Positions 44,091 to 56,354 of a DNA stretch of 64,000 bases are shown here, piece after piece. Source of the stretch: Neoceratodus forsteri. Its lineage: Eukaryota > Chordata > Ceratodontiformes > Ceratodontidae. The notes below the pieces were generated by a model. That model was not told where the DNA came from. It saw only the letters and a program-made list of their open reading frames with translations, and searched no databases. The stretch covers positions 1,802,346,967 to 1,802,410,966 of the forward strand of contig CM057450.1 in the NCBI GenBank assembly GCA_016271365.2, read 5' to 3'. The number at the start of each line of letters is the position of its first letter. The stretch's first letter is position 1. The position numbers and the translations under genes are program-made.

Positions 44091-46914
44091 TATATGCTTA
44101 TCCTATTGATATCCCATTGTTGAATCTAGATATATTGCCTCCCTATCACCTTCTACGCCTAAAATAAACTTTAGTCTCTTACCCAGTCTTTCACAGGAAT
44201 AATATACTGCATATGTGTCTTCATTTTCTCCAAACATTACTGTATATATCTCTCCAACATCATTAAACAGTACACCCTTTTCAACCCTCATACAATACCT
44301 TAGTAACTCCCCATCAACTCCCCCCAAATAACTATGTACAAAATGACCTCAAGGTAGGGAACAATTTCTGGAGCAGGAAGGTGGTTAAATTTGTTATTAA
44401 AGCAAATTTAACCACCTTACACTGCTCCGTGTTCAACGGGAATTGCTTGTAGAGGTACAGTTCCAAGACCTCTACATAGGACACAGTTTATATTTACTCC
44501 ATGTAAATGTGCCTCTCTTGCCATGAACGAGCATTCCGGCAAAGGACAGGATGATCCGGGAGGTACTAAAATCACACTCTGTCTTCCGGTGCGGCGGCAC
44601 CTTAGAAATGGCGCATCCAGGACCACCTTACAAACAGGAAATAACTTGTCAAAGGTTAGCTGCAGTCATTGTAAACTTTATATGGTATGTTAATTGGGCA
44701 TTTCTGCAGCCCTGGTGATTGCAGGCACTGTTTTGCTCAGTTTTCCTTTAAGACAGTTCTAACGCAGGGCTAGGGATCTGGACGCACTCGGCCTGTGGCC
44801 TGGTACCTCATATACCCCCAACCGTGTGTTAGAACCATTTAATGCCACCCCTGTGTCTACTTGCTTACAAGGGTGGTTAGAACGGGGGCTGCCAGGCCAT
44901 GCCCCCCACTTATTTCTGGGGGGCCAAGGTAATCGGCCCCTGCCACATTTTACCAATTTTTTTTTTTAGAGTAGTAGTTTCAGTCAATGACACTGGTTAC
45001 TGGAAGGGTGGGGTGGGGGTGGTACAGCCTCCCGGGCGCATGCCTCAGAGGGGCGCAGTTTTCAGGTTAAGCTCTCTGCCTGATTCAGTTGCCCAGCTGC
45101 GCTGTAGCTTTAAATGTCATTTTTTTTGTTTTTTTTTCTGAAATTAATAATTACAGTCACTAGGGATGCATCCGTGGAAGAATCAGCAAGTCGGTGGGGG
45201 GGGGGTGTCACATGGTTGCGCCCTCTGCACAGCAGCTGTCTATCATTCAGTACTTTAATCTATTGAACTGTTTCCACCAGTCAAGTTATCACCCACAAAA
45301 ATATATCTAGTACAGATCCTTTGCCAGAAGAAAGAAATTGATATGTTTTGGGGTTGTTTTTAACTAATTCATGACTGACCAAAAAGTTGCGGGTTGCAAG
45401 TTTCACTTTTTATACTCAAAGCCACATGGTCCCCGGTAACATAAGAGAGTAAATTATGTTGCTATTTTAAGCTGCCATCGTTTTGTGAACCCTCATTATG
45501 CCACTGGGCTTGGGACTGAATTGTTAATTAAAATTTTAAGTGCCCCTGGAATTAAATATAAAGTTTCTTGGTTTAAACCCAGTGGTGTAAGTAGTGAACA
45601 AGAAGTACAGGAACTGAAACATTTGCACAAATGAAAAGCAGAATTAGGATCCTCGCTCTGAAGGATAACTCTTGGGACTGGACGGGCAATTGGATCTTTT
45701 TCTGCTATCCACATCTATGTCTTTCAATTCCAGACACATCCGTACAGATACAGGTGCACCCAATCAGAGATATCCAAGTATTTCTAAAACAAATTAAATT
45801 GTTCTGTAAGTCAAACTGTGTGATGGAATCTACTGATCTCATGCCATAGGCCAAGAAATTGTCATTATGTTACTGTTTAAGAATTTCATTTCAAGTGTCA
45901 GTAGGAAGAAGTACAGGAACTCAGTTCCTGCTGAAAAAAGGAACAGAAACCGAGTCCATGTGCGTTACTGCTCACTTTCATCACTGTTTAAACCCCCTGT
46001 AGTAGATTGTAGGTTATGGTTTGCCCTGGGACTGTTGATGTACATCGTTCGGTACTGCATAAGATACAACTGTTGCCCCCCTGCGCCTGTGCCCCATAAA
46101 CAAATATGCAGTACAGATCATTTAGTGGTGTGCCTAAATTTAAGGTGTTTTTTTCACTTTACAGTTAAATTGAAGGCAGTGACAGACATGTGGTCCACAG
46201 TAACACCTGCACTTAGTACCATAAAAAATAATATATTGATGCACCTCTCCATATTACTGCCATCTATAATGTGCCTTAATGGACAATGTATTACACATCA
46301 CCCCATGTTGCAAGCTAAGAAAAGCATTGGAAAGTCATTTCTGCCCCATGAAAACGTTTGTGCGTTTGTTTCAATGGCTGGACAGGAGAGAATTATCATA
46401 TGGTACACATTGCTTACATTTTCATTTCTGCTTTCGGCACAGCAGAGTATCTTGTTACTCAGACTTGATATTTTGTTTTTTGTTTTGCATACTAGCAATT
46501 TTAGCTTTTAGAATTCATTGTATTCCCAAGGACAATGTTTCCTGTCACTTACATTTTTGTATGACCACCAAAACCATGCGGTCCCTGTTACTGTACTTCT
46601 CTATGACTCTCAGGAGTGCAAGTTAAACCAATCCAAGTGCTACCCCTGTTCAGACATTTTCCACTAGCAATACAGGGTTAGACATTGCTTTATTCTTTGT
46701 GTTAATTTTTTGGGGGTGCTCAAAGGCGAGTTGCTGTACTGCTCATTTGCTTGGACATCATTCAGTCTCTGTAGGTTTGCAACATGCAAAATTTAGAGTC
46801 CAGTCTTTTGTGCACAATTCTTAAGTACTGTAATCTTAAAGTGCACAGTGAGCTGTTCAGTATGGATTTTGTCCAGTTATATTATAAATGATGTGCCCTA
46901 GTAAAAACATGATG
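44091..46914. other. Unassigned stretch with two hairpins
   Basis: No gene was recognised. The longest open frame, 45,867-46,511 on the plus strand, has a hydrophobic, low-complexity translation without motifs and is probably chance. G-rich runs occur near 45,010 and 45,195, and T-runs at 44,958, 45,120 and 45,130. The hairpins are listed separately. Confidence 0.6.
44370..44428. repeat. Hairpin (inverted repeat)
   Basis: Arm GGAGCAG...GGTGGTTAAATTTG (44,370-44,393) pairs with CAAATTTAACCACC...CTGCTCC (44,403-44,428) around a 9-base loop, with one 2-base bulge. A second hairpin follows at 44,449-44,475 (GTAGAGGT with ACCTCTAC, 11-base loop). Whether they are part of a DNA-transposon end is unknown. 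Confidence 0.8.
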
Positions 46915-47225
46915 CGTCCAATTATAATAGGACCCCACATTTCTAATAGGACCCAGCATTTAATAGGGACCTGCATTACTAGTAGGACGCGTGTCTAATA
47001 AGACGCTGTTGTTTAAAATGCATCTATAACAGTGCATTAGTAATAGGGAACTGCATTAATAATAGGGCACATCATGTATAATAAGACGCTGTTTAAAATG
47101 TATTTCTAATAGTGCATTAGTAATAAGGAACTGCATTAATAGGGCACATCATTTCTAGGACACTGTGGTTGAAAATGCATTTATAATAGGACCCATTATT
47201 TATTAGGGCACTGCATTATGCCTGG
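46915..47225. repeat. Short tandem-repeat array, about 90-bp unit
   Basis: Diverged units contain TAATAGGGA, CTGCATTA, AGACGCTG, TTTAAAATG and AATAGTGCATTAGTAAT in the same order, about three times. It is AT-rich and non-coding. Confidence 0.75.
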
Positions 47226-47880
47226 GCATGTGTCTTCTTAACTGTAAAATGCATTACTTCATTTACTGTGTTGTACTTCTGGGACCTGCTTCACCCTGTC
47301 TCTATCCTGAATGTAAATATGTTTTTTAAAAAATGTCACTTTTGGGTGGTCTGTGTTTGTGTCTGTGTGTAGAAGAATAGAGACATACACTAGAACAAAA
47401 AAAGTTTATTAAACCACATCAATCAACTTTGTTTCATCTGTGACCTTCAAAACTGTCGGATGAGACAATTTTGAAATAGCTGGTGGTGGGGAGAGCATTT
47501 GCACCAACCTGGACTACTGCAACCAGGTCCACCACCGACTGTCACAGGTGATGCTAATAAAAATCACCAAACAAGTACTTACCTTTCAGATTGGGTCCTG
47601 CGTGGCTATGCATGGGTATCTGGAAGTGTCATTCCCTCAAACATCCTGTGGTGTATGTTCTCTTAGGTGGTGTGGTGGGACCGCCTTGTTGCCAGTGCAG
47701 TCCGTGTTTGCTTGGGTTGGGGAACTACAGAGATGACGAGGATTTTTTTACTTTTTATTCACTGGAACATAGGGGCATCTCTCCAAGGCACCACTTGACT
47801 TTTCTGTCTTTAATCCCTACCTGAACCCTTCTCTACAGTGCTGACTCACTCGGCTTGTGGCTTGACCTGAAGGGTTGGGG
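47226..47880. other. Unassigned stretch between the two tandem arrays
   Basis: No motif-bearing frame or known repeat was recognised. Confidence 0.5.
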
Positions 47881-49290
47881 ATGCAGCTGCTGCCATCACA
47901 CCTGAGGGGCTGGAGCTTCAGTGCTGCACCACCTGCTGTCACACCTGATGGGTGGGGCTTCAGTGCTGCACCACCTGCCATCACACCTGAGGGATGGGGG
48001 CTTCAGTGCTGCACCACCTGCTGTCACACCTGATGGGTGGGGCTTCAGTGCTCCACCACCTGCTATCACACCTGAGGGCTGGGGGCTTCAGTGCTGCACC
48101 ACCTGCTGTCACACCTGATGCGCGGGGCTTCAGTGCTGCACCACCTGCTGTCACACCTGAGGGGTTGGAGCTTCAGTGCTGCACCACCTGCTGTCACACC
48201 TGAGGGGTTGGAGCTTCAGTATTGCACCACCTGCTGTCACACCTGATGGGTGGGGCTTCAGTGCTGCACCACCTGCTGTCACACCTGAGGGGTTGGAGCT
48301 TCAGTGCTGCACCACCTGCTGTCACACCTGATGGGCGGGGCTTCAGTGCTGCACCACCTGCTGTCACACCTGAGGGGTTGGAGCTTCAGTGCTGCACCAC
48401 CTGCTGTCACACCTGATGGGCCGGGGCTTAAATGCTGCACCACTCTGTCACACCTGAGGGGTTGGAGCTTCAGTGCTGCACCACCTGCTGTCACACCTGA
48501 TGGGTGGGGCTTCAGTGCTTCACCACCTGCCGTCACACCTGAGGGTTGGGGGCTTCAGTGCTGTGCCACCTGCTGTCACACCTGATGGGTGGGGCTTCAG
48601 TGCTTCACCACCTGCCGTCACACCTAAAGGGTGGGGGCTTCAGTGCTGCACCACCTGCTGTCACACCTGAGGGGTGGGGGCTTCAGTGTTGCACCTGCTG
48701 CCATCACACCTGAGGGGTGAGGGATGCGGGCTGCAGAGATGCACCTGCTGCCGTCACACCTGAAGGGTTGGGGCTGCAGTGATGCACTACCTGCCATCAC
48801 ACCTTAGGGGTGGGGGCTTCAGTTGGGGGCTTCGGTGTTGCACCTGCTACCATCATACCTGAGGAGTGAGGGCATCAGGCTGCAGTGATGCACCTGCTGC
48901 CATCACACCTGAAGGGTGGGGGCTTCAGTGCTGCACCACCTCCTGTCACATTTGAGGGGGGGATGAGGTCTGTACCTACTGCCATCACCATTGTGCCTGA
49001 GGGATTGGAGCTGCTGTGCTGCTGCTGTCAAACTTTCAGGATTGAGGGGATACCGCTGTTGCCATCTTGCTTGGAGTTGGAACTTGAAGTCACTGCACAG
49101 TGCTTTCAAGGATGTGTGTCTGAGGGATATGGGGCCGCAGTGCTGCTGCTTCTGTCACACTGGAGGGAGTGGGGCTGTAGTGTTGTTGCTGCCGCTTCTC
49201 ACACCTAAGGGATAGGGGCCGCATTACTGTTGCTATTATTGCACCTGATGGATGGCAGCAATAGTGCTGCTGCTGTCACATCTGGTACCT
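47881..49290. repeat. 42-43 bp minisatellite with alternating unit types
   Basis: About 19 units of the form CTTCAGTGCTGCACCACCTG + CTGTCACACCTGA + variable end occupy 47,905-48,720. Two unit types alternate: type A ends TGATGGGTGGGG (42 bp) and type B ends TGAGGGGTTGGAG (43 bp), giving an 85-bp dimer. A more diverged extension (CTGCTGCCATCACACCTGA and similar) continues to 49,290. Open frames across the array translate to a 14-residue repeat (LHHLLSHLMGGASV) because 42 is a multiple of three. The 1-bp difference of type B units changes frame, so coding is unlikely. Confidence 0.93.
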
Positions 49291-52200
49291 AAAACAACTT
49301 TTAATTGGTACTAGGATGGATGGATGTACAATAGTGGATATCAAAATTGTGAAAATGCATGTTAATGCAGTTAAAAATTGTTAAATAAAGTGCACAAAAC
49401 CAAACATCGGTAAAAACGGATTTTGGCTTGGCAGACACCGGTGACAATACCGTTTTTTACAATGTGCAAAATGGAATTCGCTTTTTCTCAATCATGTTAA
49501 ACTAGTGTCCCTGATTTTAGTGGTACGTAACATTTTAGTGGTACATAACGTTCACGTGGCTTGAAGGGTAGACAGATCTCGGTCATGTTGCTGGGCTGCA
49601 GCCTGCAGCTGATGCTCAGCTGGGTGGTACCTACAGTAGCCAGGCGCAGGGGATTCAGCTCAGCTGCTGCTGAGACTGCTGCTGTGGTTTCAGCAGTGTG
49701 TTGCAGGGAGAAACCATCCAGGGACAATCTGAAGCTACCGCTGCCTCTGCCTATTACATCATCTTAAAGTAATCGGTTGAGGTAAGGGACTGAGGAGGTG
49801 ATGGCGGGCACTTCACAGGTACAGGATAAAAGACAATGACAAAGAAAAATCAGCAAATCCGGGACTTGTTCCAGACTGGTAACAGTACAGAGCAGCAGAA
49901 ACATCACCAGCCAAGTCTTTGATGGAGTGGCTTTAACTGAGGGAACCGTGGCACTATTACAGGTGCAGCGGGTGAATCTTGTTTCCACAGGTACTCCTTG
50001 TGCACATTTGTTTCCTGCAGAGACAGGCAATTATAAACAACAGAAACTGAGGACTGAACAACCTCCCCGTTCACATTTTTTATTCGGAGTAATTTCGCTG
50101 AAATTTGGTACCCCCACCCAAGTGATCACCTTTCAAAGCTTTTTTTTTTTCCCCAAAGCTTTTTCTATGGTTACTCGGTTGTTTTAAATTTGCCTCTCCT
50201 CTATAGCAAGGTGATAAATCAATGTTTCTTTATTTCATCCATCAGTATTAGTATGTGTTTGGAAACGAGCTTGAAACACCAGTGGTCTCCCAAAGTTACA
50301 TATGAACATTTAAGGGCGATTACCTTCCCAGAGCAAATCTTGTGGCGGCGGAGATGCTGTCATTGACTGGTGCGTGCTGTCTTTACTAATAAACAAACAT
50401 CAACCCCACACCTCCACTCAGTAAAGCTGCTGTAGTAATGAACACATTCAGATGTGTCGCTTGTTGTTTTCCTGTCCCGTTCAGTTTTCCTGTTTCAATG
50501 AAACCGTACTTGGGATGGTTTATGGTACCCCTCGCAGTCCTCAGCCCTGGCTCATTTAATAGTGACCACGAATATTTCTGACAGTATCGGGAGACATCTG
50601 GCATATTCATTATAGCGTGCCCTGTTTAACTTCTCCCTATATAACAGTACCCCCTCCCAAAAAAATAAATATTAGAGACGTGAATAAAAGTTAAGGTTCC
50701 GCTCTCTTTCATAGTCATTGTCTCATCAGTCAAGGTCTATCATAGTCTCTCATTCTTTTGGAGATCCACTCTTTAAAACGGAAATCTTAATGACCATCTT
50801 TACTTTTATTTTTAATCTCGCTTCCATAACCAAGAGATTACAATAAAATGTCGCTCCTTCGGTCGATTCCCCCTCTTGCTCAGATATTACAGCCTGGGCA
50901 GACAGCCATGCCAAGCTCTGTAAAAGCTTTAATACCTTGAAGATTGTATTGCTCCTGCACTGAGTTTCCAACACAACATTTACACCACCCAACAAAAACT
51001 ACTTACTGTTACAAAGAAAACAGGAAGCTCCCTGTAACCCCCCTGCAAATGGGGGTTCCCAAAAGTCTTCCAGGAGCTTGCCTGGATGCTCCAAGTCTGG
51101 GTGGTGTTCGGCGTCTGAACTATTTAAATGTGGTTCCAAGTGAGTGCTATTTGAGCTTCCGCGTACTGTCTCTGTAAGAACTGTCTGCTTGCAGACTTAA
51201 TTAGTTTGTATGGGGGGTACTGTGTATTTAATGCTTGAATCCAGCCCGAGCAGTGAAGAAATCGCTCCATTTCTGCAGTCGCTAAGAGCGCAGAGGAAGC
51301 CTAAATGAAAGATGTAACTGTTTGCCTGAAACCAGTTAGAGTGTTAAGTAAAATGCAGTTTGTCTAACCTGCCTTTCTTGCAGCTGGGACTGTGTGTGTG
51401 TTACCCCTCTATTTTGGACCTAAACTGCTGTGCTGGGCCAATTGGGTTAAGGGTTCCCTAAAATGGAGCCTGTGGACGAATCAGAACTTGGGAGTCTTAA
51501 TTTTGAGCCAGCCACAAGGGGATTGTATGGGCAGTGACTCTGGGAAATGTAGTTTTGACCTTGGCACCTTTTTCTACCAACAGAGGGAGTCTTATTGTGA
51601 GTGACAGCTGAAACAGCCAACAGAATAGTGTGGAGCGAAAGGTAATGCCCTGCTCTGTGACTGGAAAGATCAGATCAGTTATGGCAATGAAGAGAGAAGG
51701 AGCTGTGTGCTTCTGTGGTGTATAGTTTCACGCGGGAAGTGTGTGTGAGGCCCTGAGTTTCGGTCTGCAGCCTTTGTGAGTGCCAGTCTGGACTGAATCT
51801 GAGTTGTGAGGAGGAAGAAGCACTAGAAGTGTGGAAACCAGGCTCACCCTGTGTAAGACTGGAGAAACTGCTGAATCTCGCTCGGTCTGTCAGGAACTGA
51901 AGCTGCTGTGTGTGCTCCCGGGTATTTTGCAGTAATTGCGATCGGGATCGAGAAGCAGCCTGCCTGGTATAGTACTTTCCTTTTATATATGAATGTGCGT
52001 AGTGCTTGTGGGGAATCGCTATTTCCAATCCCCAGTGCTGTGTGCTGTGTGTTGAAGCAGGAAGCAAACCCCAGCTTGTCTTGGGCTAAATCCGTTTCCT
52101 ATCAACTGCAGTGGGGTCCAGTCACAAGGACTTTGTCTCCATGCCTTGTTGTTCTGGCAATCCAGAAAAACATCCACCATCTGGTTCTCAGCTTGGGTAT

Positions 52201-53794
52201 TGTGAGTACAAATCAGGGTATTCCCCTGCAGCCCGTTTTCAATAACAAGTGTGTCATCTAATTCTTGCTGTTTCACTGCTTCATGAACTGAGCCATCCAG
52301 CTCCGGATTACAGTTGGGTGTTGTGCATATATTTTCTTCTACAGGACCCTATCCATCGGCACCTGCTGGCCAACGGACCTGGCTAGCCCCCCAACCTGGG
52401 TACCCAGAGTGTGACTTTTCAGACCCTGTATGTGTGCACAGTACTGTGATTTAATGCCACCTATTAACCTGATTGCCCCCTCCTGTGTTACTGTCCCCTA
52501 AATAAATCAGATTTGTTGTTGTTATACTATATGCTGTCTGTGGTATTGGTACTTATGGAAACAGTATTGTATTTTGCTGTGTATGTTGCTTAACCTTATT
52601 TTACAGGGGGTCCTCAGAGACGTGCTGCAGAATCAGTCTCCAGGGTAAGTGGTACTTTATGAGTGAACAGTGTGTATACGTGGGGTATTGGGGCTGTAAC
52701 TCCTGTGTGAGCCACTAGAGGGAATAAAAGATGGTCTCAGCGTCCCAGAGGGCTGTGACTAAGCTAGTCTAACCACTAAAAACCCTGACCTCTGGGTGGA
52801 GGCACCCGCCATAGAACCTAGGCCACTCAACCTGTCAGCAGCCAAGCAGGCAGGGGTAGTAGCCCTTGGGACAGCGCCACCTGGGGTTAACACCCCCATA
52901 TCAAGAAAAGCTTAATGTCTTTTTTTTTTTTTTTGCTAAACCAAATTGTCAAAAAGTCTAACTCCTTACTGATTTTTTTTCCCCCAGAGAAGTATCAAAA
53001 GCTATAAAAAATGCCACAAAATTACTGCAAAAATTGTAAAACTTTCTGGGGCTGACCCCCCGGCTTTTGTTTCTGAATTTTGCCCCCCATTAAAGCTACT
53101 TGAACAGCCTCTGCTTGCTTAAGTTGCTTACATACTCCCACCCGACAGCCGAGGGAGAGGATGATGGAAAGACGATACTGTAAGTTCCATAATTCTGGAC
53201 ATGGCCTGCCTGTATATGGGCAACACCAAAAAACTGACGGACGTAAGCAAAAATCCACATTGTGCACAGAGGAAACCTGCACAACGTCTCTGTGATGACG
53301 GTACACCACACCAATTCAACCAATAATGTTATATTTTATGAGGTACATATAAATCTGCAACTGGGTGACGGAAATCGACTCAGATTACGTCATTAAAAAA
53401 CTATATCCGGGTCTTTTTAAAACATGACGTGTCATGCGATCTGCACTCTGATTTGCTGCTGGAGAGCAAAGCGGCTCAATGGAAATGCATACTTGGAACT
53501 GGCGCGCCTGCGCGGATAATTTGAAATTGTGTGGGATTGTGCTTGATGTAGAGTTCGTTCCTCGGATAAACAGTAATAACTTGCACGAAAAACAAAGAGA
53601 ATGGAAAACTCTGCCGTCATGGATGTACAGAGCTGCATGCAGTAAGTTTGGGATCTGTGATGGAGAATCTTCTTAGTGATATATAGTATATTGTTAGATG
53701 AGCCTGATCGTTAGCTGTTTTTGGGCTCAGTCATTGGGCGGTCAGGGCAGAAGCTTCCTTCTATATTTTCCAGGGAAACTGGTAATGAGAGATG
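49291..53794. other. Long unassigned stretch; no gene recognised
   Basis: Frames are short and motif-free. 51,370-52,530 is GC-balanced, with a terminal AATAAA near 52,501 and T-rich sequence after it, and could be an old LTR or transcript end. I found no partner repeat. A T-run sits at 52,920-52,934. 53,022-53,323 has overlapping minus-strand frames without recognisable similarity. Confidence 0.4.
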
Positions 53795-53900
53795 CAGTGT
53801 GGGCTACAGGTAAGTGCACCAGATTGGGAACCAAGGAGATCGCCAGTTCAAACCCATTAGAGATAACTTCAGCTAAGGAGAGCCTGTACTCGTCTGGGGG
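53795..53900 (+). mobile_element. tRNA-like SINE head
   Basis: GTGGGCTACAGGTAAGTG (A-box-like, 53,799-53,816) and GCCAGTTCAAACCCATT (B-box-like, 53,841-53,857) have the spacing and order of a tRNA-derived SINE. The body beyond about 53,900 is not clearly bounded. Confidence 0.55.
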
Positions 53901-54439
53901 CAAATCATGCACAGTAAACTATAGCAGTTATACCTCTCAACCTCGCAAATATGGGACAAGTCGTACAAAAGAGGCACAAATGACCGAAATCGGTGACACA
54001 TATTACAAAATAGTGACTTGGTGTGAAAAGTAAGCAGAACAAGACTGTAAGATTATCGTGTGGAAATATTTTTTTGCTTCAAATTCCTTCTTTTAAGTGA
54101 CCGATATGTCACATTTAGGGATGGAGGGGGTTGACTAAGAACATTCTGTAAGCAAAATCAAGGACATTCGTGCAAACTGGGGACAGTTGCAAGTACTAAG
54201 GTAGGGTTGCTCAGATATCCATAAAAAACCCGTTTACTTAGAATAATGAGTATATTTTTTTGTTAGTATTTTAGGATATTGGACTTCAAAATCCCATATC
54301 CTAAAAACCTGGGCTATTTAACTCCGATTTCAGGATATCCTAAATCCGAATATCTCTTAAAATCCTTCAGGATTTTAGGATAATCTGACACTATCCAGTG
54401 GTTGGATCAGAAACTGATTCGGATATGGATAATCTTAAT

Positions 54440-54655
54440 ATCTGACACACTGAGAGTGCCAGACCATGGAGAACTTCAAAACAGCACTGAAAACTCAATT
54501 ATTTAGCCTTGCTTTTCCTACTAGTTGAGATCAGTGTTGTCCGTTTGTTACTGCTGTATTTTAAGTACGTATGGGTTTTAACATTTTTGTTTATTTATTG
54601 TAAAGCGCTTTGATACCTTGAATTGCGCTCAAGAAATAAAGATTATTATTATCCT
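54440..54655 (+). mobile_element. L2-like LINE 3' end
   Basis: A degraded coding tail (NFKTALKTQLFSLAF, 54,470-54,515) is followed by an untranslated end with TAAAGCGCTTTGATACC and AATAAAGATTATTATTAT, the kind of terminus seen in L2-clade elements. The 5' part is missing. Confidence 0.7.
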
Positions 54656-55263
54656 AAGAGGGATCAGAGTTTGAGATATCCAAGCTTTCCTAGTTGCGAG
54701 GTAGGACAGCAGTGGAAAACTGCATTGCAGTAAAACAATATGATGCAGTAAATAGATGTTGGCTATATACTGTCATATCTGGCAAACAGTAAAGGTGTTA
54801 AATAAGCCAACAGAAAAACACAACTGATTAGCAGTTTTTTGCATGAATGTGCTTATCAACTGTGAAAACACATAGCACTTGGCACAAATAGATTAGCAAA
54901 ATTAAAAATAAGTTTTTAATGTGTTTTGAATATGTAAAAACCATTGAAAAAATGTTTAACAGTCTAATGCTATGCAATTCAGAAAATTGTTATAATTACC
55001 CTCTAATATGCAGAGTGTTTTGCTGTGCCATACCAGCTATTTAATACCCTGCAGTAGTGCTTTTGATAACATGGGGTGGGGGGGGGCTGCAAGAGCATAC
55101 AAGGCAGCATGTCGGTGTATGACCATGGGCAAATCAGAATCTCACCTTGGCAGCTCCAGTCCACACAGCTGCTGAAATGGGTGGAATTAGGACCAAGATG
55201 TTTCATCTCAGCTGGGCAATCCTGCATAGGTGGAGGACCCTCCCTTTGTATGTGCTGTGTACC
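54656..55263. other. Unassigned stretch
   Basis: No gene or repeat was recognised apart from a G-run at 55,075-55,086. Confidence 0.5.
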
Positions 55264-55722
55264 TGTAAAGTATGGGTGAAATTTGGACTACTGGACCAGC
55301 CTAAAACGGTAAAAACAAGACCTACCAAATCGAGCTCAACTAGGGTGGTTTGGTGACTCCAGAAGGTCCAGTTTTCATTGTTATGGTCCATCCGCTCCGG
55401 CTGGTCTGCGTTTCACCTTGGTATGAGAGAACAGTGCAACTTTGTAAAACCTGGACCAGACCAAAACAGCCGGACTGTCTGTTTTTTAACCTTTCTGGTC
55501 TGGCTCCTGTGGTCTGGATGTCACAAAGTCCCAATGCTATCTTGTACCATTGTGAAATCCAGACCAGCTGGAATGGACGGACCCAAACAGTAAAAGCTGG
55601 ATCAGGTGGACAGCACAAGTGGCGCCCAGTCTGGCTGATCCCTGCAGGACCTGCTAGTCTTTTTTTTATCGTTTTGGCCCGGTCTGGTTCTGGTGATCTG
55701 GATTTTACCAAATCTTTAGCTT
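55264..55722. repeat. Long imperfect palindrome (fold-back element)
   Basis: The two halves, centred near 55,478, are inverse copies. GGTCCATCCGCTCCGGCTGG (55,385-55,404) matches the inverse of 55,563-55,583; CTAAAACGGTAAAAACAAGA (55,301-55,320) matches the inverse of about 55,655-55,678; TAAAGTATGGGTGAAATTTG (55,266-55,285) matches the inverse of about 55,699-55,720. Frames on the two strands give related peptides, as a palindrome must. Arms are about 200-220 bp and clearly diverged. It may be a fold-back or MITE-like DNA element; no target duplication was identified. Confidence 0.82.
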
Positions 55723-55799
55723 TGTGCAGAAAGCTATGTAGTAGCCTCCCCTTATCTAGTGGTGTTTATTTTATTCTTTGGTAACCAGTTAAGGCCCAT

Positions 55800-55930
55800 T
55801 AGGCACAAGTGTCTGTTTTCAGGGGTAACCCGGGGCCTCTAGGGAGGGTAAATCACTTGCTCAGAGTCCCACAGTATGCAAGTGGAGGTTGTGGGAATCA
55901 AACCCAGGTAGTGACAGCGCTGGTGGGTTT
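55800..55930 (-). mobile_element. MIR/CORE-SINE-like fragment
   Basis: On the minus strand a B-box-like CCTGGGTTTGATTCCCACA (near 55,890-55,908) is followed by a GGGACTCTGAGCAAGTGATT-type segment (55,850-55,875), resembling the tRNA-to-core transition of MIR-like SINEs. The A-box side is not clear. An A-run at 55,961-55,984 lies just to the right. Confidence 0.4.
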
Positions 55931-56099
55931 AAAACATGGGTCGAATTGGACCCACTGGTGTAAAAAAAAAAAAAAAAAAAAAAAGTGTGTCTAAAGAGGA
56001 ACCTACTGGGTCAAAACATAATTGGTGGCAGATTTTGAACAGTTCATGTTTCATTCCTTTAGATATTGTTATACAGTAGGTGCATCAATTTGGACCCAC

Positions 56100-56255
56100 T
56101 GGCAAAGGAAAGAGGGGTCAGTTTTGGAAAGCATGCAACGTTTGCCCTTTTGGTCCATGTTACCGCTATCACTGAACCCAGGTCTTTCTGCTGGATGTAC
56201 CAAGTTCATTCACAGCTTGTTACTCTAACCTCTAGGCTATACTGCCAGCCCTGAT
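56100..56255 (-). mobile_element. tRNA-derived SINE fragment
   Basis: On the minus strand the head reads GGCAGTATAGCCTAGAGG then TTAGAGTAAC (A-box region, 56,220-56,252), and CCTGGGTTCAGTGATAG (B-box region) follows near 56,165-56,183. The order and spacing fit a tRNA-derived SINE. The 3' end is not defined. Confidence 0.6.
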
Positions 56256-56354
56256 CAGGGCCAGCGCCAGGTTCATGATCGGACCTGAATGTGTGTGTGG
56301 GTTGTTGCTACAGGATCGATATCACACCTAATGTAAATCATATGCAAGCTCATG

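Noticed and set aside
45867..46511. 214-codon open frame on the plus strand
   Set aside because: Its translation is hydrophobic with no domain or motif, and the region is AT-rich with overlapping frames. It is most likely chance.
47921..48670. Open frames with a 14-residue repeat (LHHLLSHLMGGASV)
   Set aside because: They come from the 42-bp minisatellite. 43-bp units change frame repeatedly, so a maintained protein is unlikely.
47881..48720. CRISPR array
   Set aside because: Units are contiguous near-identical tandem repeats without unique spacers, in a vertebrate-type genome.
53795..53900. Functional tRNA gene
   Set aside because: A- and B-box-like segments are present, but no complete cloverleaf with acceptor stem could be drawn. 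It fits a SINE head better.
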